From positions 35,308,406-35,372,405 of the forward strand of contig CM040745.1 in NCBI GenBank assembly GCA_022829145.1: a DNA stretch of 64,000 bases. Direction: 5' to 3'. This DNA comes from Albula goreensis (taxonomy: Eukaryota; Chordata; Actinopteri; Albuliformes; Albulidae). A program made the position numbers and the translations under genes. Shown piece after piece: positions 58,101-64,000 of the stretch (position 1 is its first letter; each line of letters starts with the position of its first letter). A model generated the notes under the pieces. The model ran no database searches. It worked only from the letters and a program-made list of their open reading frames with translations, and had not been told where the DNA came from.

Positions 58101-58880
58101 ATGAGATAAATGCAGAAAATGGAAAGCAGACATTCGTATAAATCAATAGCAGGAATCAAAGTGTTCATGTCATTCAAGATCCTGTCAACCAAATTCAGAT
58201 CTGTGCTTGAGTCCCTGGAGTAAAATAAACATATGACTAATATGTAGAACAAAAATAAACAATAACACTCATTAATAAACTGAAAAGTGAATAAAAATGA
58301 AGAGCAGGCATGTTTTTTCCCCATATCCTTCATAAAGACATAAAAAACACAAGCTTAAACCTTAAATTCCAGTCATTTATCTAGCTGTCTTTGCTTAGAT
58401 GTTGTTAGCACAATTATAGATTTGCTCAAGTATTTAGCTCAACATATCAGATATTGATTCAGTTATAATCGTTTAACAGACTTGACAGAATAACTCATTA
58501 TTCTAAGTAGTGATTGAAATTCAGTGGTTTACGTAGTAGAAGATCATGCATGCATATTTGCATTTCATTGCAATGTTTCAGTAGCTGATGAACACAGGTG
58601 GAAGCAGCTGAAAAAACTACAGTTACTGTACTGGTTTATTGTAGGAATACTGTATGTGTGTTGGCCATTCTCATTCTAACTGTCTGAAGGCCATCAAGTT
58701 TCTGTTTCCCTTTTTTGTATGCCTTGCTGTTAAAATGTTGCCGTTTCAGCAACATTTTCACAATCTCCTTTTACATCCAGAGTATCAGCAAAAGTATGTC
58801 CAGTGATTTGCAGAAAAGGGGGATGGGGAAAAAGAGAAAAAGAAACACATTTTACTTTCTTAATTCCTCTACTGCCACGT
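55141..58880. other. AT-rich DNA, no recognisable gene
   Basis: A CT run lies at 56,334-56,352. The frames of 60-90 codons (55,441; 56,066; 57,075; 57,315; 57,876; 58,070) have no known domain. The stretch at 57,060-57,200 is moderately GC-rich and unique. Confidence 0.4.
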
Positions 58881-58885
58881 TTTCT

Positions 58886-58945
58886 GTTGTGTGTGTGAGT
58901 GTGTGCGTGCGTGCGTGTATTTGTGTGTGCCTGTGTGTGGGTTCA

Positions 58946-58983
<38 letters not shown>

Positions 58984-59108
58984 CCTGTGTGTGTGGGAGT
59001 GTGCCTGTGTGTGTGGGCCTGTGTGTGTGCCTGTGTGTGTGTGTGTGTATGTGTGCCTGTGTGTGTGTGGGAGTGAGTGTGTGTGCCTGTGTGTGTGTGT
59101 GAGTGAGT

Positions 59109-59177
<69 letters not shown>
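58886..59177. repeat. Compound TG array with higher-order units, then pure (TG)n
   Basis: About 225 bp of TG-rich sequence has recurrent GTGTGCCTGTGTGTGTGGG-type units, followed by pure TG from 59,112 to 59,177. The Cys/Val plus-strand frame of 175 codons and the Thr/His minus-strand frame of 119 codons across it are repeat artefacts. Confidence 0.95.
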
Positions 59178-59179
<2 letters not shown>

Positions 59180-59514
59180 AAGGGGTCCCCCATCTCCAGG
59201 CAGCCCGTCACATGCTTTATGCTGTCACCTGCAGGAGTCTGAAATAATTAGACAGGTCTCGTCTGGGGGGAGTGACACAGGGGGAGTGGCCTGGGGAACA
59301 GACCAGCCAATCCCACCTCTGTCAGCAGCACGTCCGTGTCCTTGAAACGTCTCCATCATCATTACAGACATTCTTATGCCCCGACACCAGCCCGAACGCC
59401 ACCATAGGCACGGTTTGCCGACCAGATCTTCCCCCTCTTCCTCCTTCCTCTTCCTCTCTTCCATAATCTCAGAAGAATGCCCTCAAAGACCCTCAACAAA
59501 CAGACCAAAGCAGG

Positions 59515-59630
59515 GGTGTGGAGGGGGGCGGGGGAGGGGGTCAGGCTGCAGGGCAGAGGGAGGGGGAAGGCGGTAAGGGGGGGAGAGGAGGAGGAGGGAG
59601 GGAGGAGATGGGGATGGATGGGGTTATCCT
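59515..59630 (+). repeat. G-rich purine tract, G-quadruplex potential
   Basis: Runs of G separated by A or GA (GGGGGGCGGGGGAGGGGG, then GAGGAGGAGGGAGGGAGG). Confidence 0.7.
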
Positions 59631-59840
59631 TAACTCACAGGCAGAGGAGATAATTCCTCTCTGTTTAAGGTTAAAGCACGATTTGCATTTCAAAAAGCGG
59701 AGCCCCGACTCGGACACCTCGGGGACGTCTGCGGCTGGCCACGGTGTCATTTAATGTCAGCGAGCGTCAGCGCCTCCGTAAAATTAATAGCGAACCCCCT
59801 TATGATTGATAACCCGGCTCCGACGCCTTCCCCCGCTGAA
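59630..59840. promoter_or_regulatory. CpG-bearing unique block, candidate constrained element
   Basis: AAAGCACGATTTGCATTTC, AAAAAGCGGAGCCCCGACTC, GGACACCTCGGGGACGTC and GCGAGCGTCAGCGCCTCCG, then AAATTAATAGCGAACCCCC and TTATGATTGATAACCCGGC. Octamer-like and homeodomain cores lie beside dense CpGs. Confidence 0.4.
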
Positions 59841-60504
59841 CGTTCCCCGAGGTTTCAACCACAGACAAATCACATCAGAATCCCCCCCACCCTGCCCCCC
59901 ACAAAAAAATAAAACACCCCCTCTTTTAATACACAGCTATGGCAATTTGCAGGTAAACAGAATGATGCTTGTTAAATTCCGTTTGGTATCTATGCTGAGC
60001 CAGTTTTTTCATCTTTGATCCCAGCGCTATCTCACCTGACTCCTGTATATTGTAAGTGTATCGATTTCCCTGTGAAGGTCATATACATATGAAGTCCATT
60101 TATTCTTGAAACGGAGCTTGTTTTTGACACACATTTTCACGCAGTTGGAAAAGGCTAAATTCACCAGAGCAGGTGTTTGTTTATGAAATAGCAATGTAGA
60201 ATTGTCATTTTTATTTTAAGAACACCATCACTGTTCATTCGATGTCATTAAGCACTAAATCCCATAAACATAAATACAATTTTAAAAAAGAATTCATTTT
60301 GATTATTGAAATCTTAAGAGTTTTTCCTTGCATTAGCCGGATAAGGGCACGGCTCAGTGTTGATTCCTGGAGTCCTCCACTGAATAATGTTTGTTAGTCA
60401 ATACATGTTGACGGTTATTTGAGTGAAAATAATGAGTCTAATCATTCCAAGAGTATATAAAAATCCAGAAGGCTCTATAAGTATGTGTATGTGTGTATGT
60501 TAGT
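59841..60504. other. AT-rich DNA, no gene seen
   Basis: A C-rich patch at 59,880-59,925 and no supported gene. Confidence 0.4.
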
Positions 60505-60604
60505 GTGTATGTACCCTTGTCCCGAAAGAAATGCACTTTGTGTTGTAAGTTGCTCTGGATAAGAGCGTCAGCTAAATGCCTACAATGTAATGTGATGTGA
60601 TGTA
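60505..60604 (+). mobile_element. Fish SINE/L2-type 3' tail, best copy
   Basis: CCCTTGTCCCGAAAGAAATG, CACTTTGTGTTGTAAG, TTGCTCTGGATAAGAGCGTC and AGCTAAATGCC, then the short tandem AATGTAATGTGATGTGATGT. This is the shared tail of many fish SINEs and L2-like LINEs, ending in its usual ATGTA repeats. The body upstream is not recognisable. Confidence 0.85.
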
Positions 60605-61424
60605 TGTGTATGGGGGAGGGTTGTTGAGTGTACCACATTACGATTTTATCCCTATTGTAAAATCTGAGTGTTGAACATGATGATGCAGGTCTAAAGATTG
60701 TCCTTGTGACCTTAACAGTATCTATAAAGCTGGGCTTAGTTTAAAATGGTTTCATTCTCAACTTGAATAGCACATAGGGACACACCCGATTTATTAGCCT
60801 CCTTGCTAAAATCCAGCGTTATTAACGGTTTCTGCATTTAAAGTTGTCCAACAGGGTATGAAAGCTGGGCGTTTCGATATCAAACTTATTTCAGTTAAAC
60901 ATTGTCAATTCTTCATAAACATTGTCAAGTCTACATATTACCACTTCATATTTTACTGTTATGCAAGTTTAGGCAACTGGTCACCCAAAAAAAAAAATAT
61001 CCAAATAAGACATAAAAAAAAAGCAATTCAGAAAATTACATGAGGCTGATTAGAGAAATTAATTCCAAAAAGGCACATTAATTAATCTCACTAACAGGGA
61101 TTGACATTTTTTGCAGCACAGCTAGCCACGTTTAAATGTTTCTTTGACACTAATTTTGCCTCGTGATGGAATCGAAAGCTGTCATGTCCGACAATGAAGC
61201 TATCAAAGTCGGTAATATTGTGTAAGTGACCTAGAGGTGCAGACAGACAGGATGATGTAAGACATCAAAAGTTGGATGTTCTGAGTTAAAAGACACTGTT
61301 CATGACATGATGCACGGCTATAAACAAATTGTTTGTGATACACATGTGAGGAGGATTTTTTTTAGATAAAAGTAGATGATTAAAGAAAAGACAGAGCTAA
61401 AACGAGAGATTAATCTCCTTGAGG

Positions 61425-61425
<1 letters not shown>
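60605..61425. other. AT-rich DNA, no gene seen
   Basis: A 61-codon frame at 60,858-61,043 is unrecognised. Homeodomain-type cores (TTAATTAATC at 61,077-61,086) occur but CpGs are few. Confidence 0.4.

Positions 61426-61461
<36 letters not shown>
61426..61461. repeat. (TG)18 microsatellite
   Basis: Uninterrupted TG run. It translates into the CVCVCV part of a 102-codon frame. Confidence 0.95.
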
Positions 61462-61464
<3 letters not shown>

Positions 61465-61522
61465 CTGGATTGAACCTCAGTTATTCCAGATTTATTTATG
61501 CACAGTAAACAAGCGTACATTA

Positions 61523-61553
<31 letters not shown>

Positions 61554-61569
61554 CCTCCCTCTCTCTCTC
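61523..61569. repeat. (TC)n simple repeat
   Basis: TC repeat with a few CCC interruptions. Confidence 0.9.
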
Positions 61570-61819
61570 AAATGAAAGATGGGCAGGAGGGTCTTATATT
61601 CTCTGCCTTTCCTTTCTTCCTCCCTCGATCCCTCTCTCATTTACATCTCCCATTATCCTCTTCATATGGCAGAGGCTGAGATGAAGAGACGAAAAAAACA
61701 AATAAAAAGACAGAGGGACGAGCGCTGTTTGAATCAATTACAACCAGAGGAATTTTTCATTTGCATCCGTATCTGTTCCAAACCTGAACAAATGCCAGGC
61801 GCCTTTGTGTTTGGTTATT

Positions 61820-62150
61820 TCAAGGTTTTTTCTTCTTCTTTTTTTATCAATAATTCTGCAGGAAATATCAAATTTGCATAAAGTGATTATTGTCAATTGT
61901 TTATCTGGCCGTCAGGATGTTTCAATATTCTCGGGCTGACAGGTTGTCAAGTACTTAAAACTCATTAATTTGGCGAAAATTTGCATGTAATTTTGCGCTG
62001 ATGAGGGAGGCTGTGCGCGGCCGTGGGATTAGGCCGAGGATGCGCTGGAGGGATGAGAGGAGAGCTGACAGATCTACCTCTCCAGCAGTCACAGTGATAG
62101 TCGCCATCGTAGTCACAGTCACCTACAGACCACCACTGAAGAACAACTTC
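61820..62150. promoter_or_regulatory. Unique block, strong candidate conserved noncoding element
   Basis: TTTTTTATCAATAATTCTGC, AAATTTGCATAAAGTGATTA, TGTCAATTGTTTATC, ATTCTCGGGCTGACAGG, TGTCAAGTACTTAAAACTC and AATTTGCATGTAATTTTGCG lie in an uninterrupted unique run. CpGs follow (CTGTGCGCGGCCGTGGG, AGGCCGAGGATGCGC). Dense POU (ATTTGCAT), FOX (TTGTTTA), TGACAGG (TALE/MEIS-type) and NK2-like (TCAAGTACTT) motifs make it one of the best enhancer candidates by sequence texture. Confidence 0.45.
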
Positions 62151-62554
62151 AGAATATTCCTCTTTCATTCGTCTGCCCTCTAACTATACATACAAATATT
62201 TGTATTGCATTTTTGTGGCATGGGGAAAAAAAAAGCCAGCGAGTGTTCAATCTGTGACACTTAATGGCAGCCTCTCAGTCTAAATGGACAGCACTGCATG
62301 CACTTGAATTAAATATAGCTCATTATGTTTCCAGTGATTTCCAAAAGGTTTGATACAATTAAATGACTCAGTATGGTGGATAATTATGTATTGACGGGGA
62401 GGGTAATAGAGTACGACATGAGGGGTGAGAAGTTTTGTGTGAAGGAATGAGCAATGACTGGGTAATAGTTGTCAGTTATCTTCACAAAAATACGAAATAT
62501 TACAGCATTCATACTGTGGCAGAATAAACAGTGAAATGGTTTGATCTCAGATAG

Positions 62555-62960
62555 ACAGGGGCGTCTGGGTGGCTCATGCAAGATACTTAGAGAAACGGAT
62601 GTGGGCTCTGCGGCTAGAGGCTCGAGTCCCAGCCATGCCATTACTGGCTACGGCCGGAGGTCCTCATTGGCCCAGCTTCGCCGGGGGAAGATAAGAGTCA
62701 AGATGGTTAAGTTTGTTAGACTCAACACTCTAGTGGCCACTCCTGGTTGACCAGGTGCCTGTCAATACACAAACAGAGTGTATGCTGACCTTGTCATCCT
62801 CTGACAGTAAAGGCACTATTTGACTAGTGATGTGTTTGTGGTGCGGCAAGACGCGGGCGCTCGTGAATCAGAGGAATCACGTGTCAGGGCTGCCTCCTCC
62901 CACGTTGGGAGGATCAGGTTGCCTGGGGCTAATCAGGTATCCTGTCTGACCCAAGCTTAC
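62555..62960 (+). mobile_element. tRNA-derived SINE, about 400 bp
   Basis: The head has an A-box-like TGGGTGGCTCATGCAAG (62,567-62,583) and a B-box GGCTCGAGTCC about 40 bp on, the layout of a tRNA-derived pol III promoter. A GC-rich body follows (CGGCCGGAGGTCCTCATTGG, CAGCTTCGCCGGGGG) and a second CpG-bearing part at 62,838-62,945 (GACGCGGGCGCTCGTG, CCCACGTTGGGAGGATCAGG). The family cannot be named from this copy, and the second part could be a separate repeat or flank. Confidence 0.55.
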
Positions 62961-63076
62961 AGTTGGACATATCCACCATGTTTACACATGAGCTATCTTC
63001 CATTATGCCCTTGCTGCAGACTTTTATATTCACAGTGTCTTTACAAACAAAAACTGTTAAAAGGGGTAAGAACAAG

Positions 63077-63278
63077 GGCCAGGACCCAATCAAACATAGT
63101 CTCTTTATGGGCATATACAGTGCAGGCAAAATGGACTAATGTCTTTTTTAAGGACATTTGCTATTCTATTTTACAATGTGACACATTTGTAGAATAAGAA
63201 ACATCAGAGAAACTTGCTATCGTTTAATGTTTGTTTTGATTGAATTTTACGATGCCTTAACGAGATTGAATACCAGCC
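63077..63278. mobile_element. Palindromic MITE family, copy E (both ends, 202 bp)
   Basis: The left end is GGCCAGGACCCAATCAAACA, TAGTCTCTTTATGGGCATAT, then ATGGACTAATGTC and TTAAGGACATTTGCTATTC. The right end reverse-complements to GGCTGGTATTCAATCTCG, TTAAGGCATCGTAAAATTC, then AATCAAAACAAACATTAAAC. The termini therefore agree with copy C and set the family end at GGCTGG or GGCCAG. Confidence 0.7.
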
Positions 63279-63906
63279 ATGGAGAAAGGTGTGAGACTAA
63301 TACTGTAAAATTAAAAATATTGAAATGGGATTACATGTGGATTATGCAATAATTTTGCATGATGCAAATATTATAAAATGGAAGTCTGATGGCAGCATTG
63401 TGACCCAATCTATATGCTTATTTCAAATGAATGAAAATGGAGAACAATCAGTGAACATGCACCTAGCCAGCAAAACGTTTGTCACTGCTGTAGGTGAGTT
63501 AGTTTAATTTATAACAATACATGTTGCACCTTTAAGAGGAACAAAACTAAAATTCACACTCATATTAAAGTCTCTTTAGGGCCACATTGGGACACAGCTT
63601 CTAGACGACATTGGAATTTCACTTTGCTGTTAGACAAACCCATTAACATGCCAGTGAGAAAATTGCTATGTATTTTATAAAGTATTTCAATCAAATGAGC
63701 TAAAGGGATGTCAGCGTATTCATCAACATGATATAATTGCTACAGCCCGCTGAAAAATAACATAACACATACTAGGTGGGGATGTTTTTGATACAAGAGG
63801 TCTAAAAATTGTCAGTTTTATCAGAACGGTAGCAACAGGGGGAAGTGTAAAGCGTGGGGAAAAACCTTGCAGTTTTCACACACGTCTGTGAAAAACAAAC
63901 CTTTAC
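63279..63906. other. AT-rich DNA, no gene seen
   Basis: A 60-codon frame at 63,325-63,507 is unrecognised. Confidence 0.4.
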
Positions 63907-64000
63907 CTCGCGTGCCATGTCAGTTAATCGCTCGTCGTTTTCCTTCGCAAAGCGATGCAAGCTCGACGCAACCGCGCGACCTGGAGGAGTTGCAGCTGGT
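63907..64000 (-). other. Candidate partial exon in a CpG-dense window edge
   Basis: On the minus strand one frame is open from the window edge for 31 codons and ends exactly at a good donor (GCGAG/GTAAAG, last exon base 63,907). It reads ...HRFAKENDERLTDMARE. About a dozen CpGs occur in the last 95 bases, far above the surroundings, so this may be the edge of a CpG island or first exon of a gene to the right. The peptide is not recognised, and the plus strand is also open here. Confidence 0.3.

Noticed and set aside
58715-59242. Open frame of 175 codons rich in Cys and Val, and its Thr/His antisense partner
   Set aside because: Both are direct translations of a TG/CA array.
62567-62635. Possible functional tRNA gene
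   Set aside because: A and B boxes are present but no cloverleaf with acceptor and anticodon arms can be drawn; a SINE fits better.

Overview
The window looks like vertebrate nuclear DNA, most likely from a ray-finned (probably teleost) fish. The evidence is indirect. There are long CA/TG microsatellites, several copies of the SINE/LINE tail that ends in a 'GCTCTGGATAAGAGCGTC' core, a 'TCCATCCATCCATTTTC' repeat fragment of the kind found across fish genomes, two reading fragments of L2/CR1-like LINEs, pogo/Tigger-like and hAT-like DNA transposon remnants, and a decayed Gmr1-like Ty3/gypsy copy. I see no bacterial-type operons and no tRNA, rRNA or CRISPR genes.

No host protein-coding gene can be supported with confidence. 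The open frames are short, mostly translated microsatellite or low-complexity DNA, and the few with recognisable protein similarity belong to mobile elements. The window is therefore either a gene desert or part of one or more giant introns. It holds about two dozen 150-650 bp blocks of unique sequence that keep many CpGs and homeodomain-type AT cores. Examples are 3,330-3,612, 10,320-11,520, 18,930-19,490, 20,060-20,600, 23,520-23,900, 25,560-26,240, 31,580-31,925, 32,865-33,025, 49,080-49,530 and 61,820-62,150. This texture is typical of the cis-regulatory landscape around a developmental gene, but conservation cannot be tested from one sequence.

Layout: 1-10 kb has two CpG-bearing blocks, a minus-strand LINE 3' fragment, a 494-bp pogo-like element and a hAT end. 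10-27 kb is dense in candidate regulatory blocks, with a palindromic MITE, a TG-rich minisatellite and one well-spliced 49-nt exon candidate at 24,761-24,809. 27-35 kb holds G-rich tracts, a LINE reverse-transcriptase fragment, CA repeats, an AAT/AAC-rich tract and more CpG-bearing blocks. 35-49 kb is mostly plain AT-rich DNA with MITEs, a tRNA-like SINE fragment and a second pogo-like element. 49-55 kb has a CpG-bearing block, a weak minus-strand exon candidate and the broken gypsy copy. 55-64 kb holds a 290-bp TG array, SINE pieces and a CpG-dense right edge that may be the start of an exon on the minus strand.

The clearest structure not explained by familiar families is a palindromic MITE-like repeat. 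It has six supported copies (two more possible) whose ends read GGCTGGGACCCAATCAAAC and whose arms are built from two degenerate direct sub-repeats.
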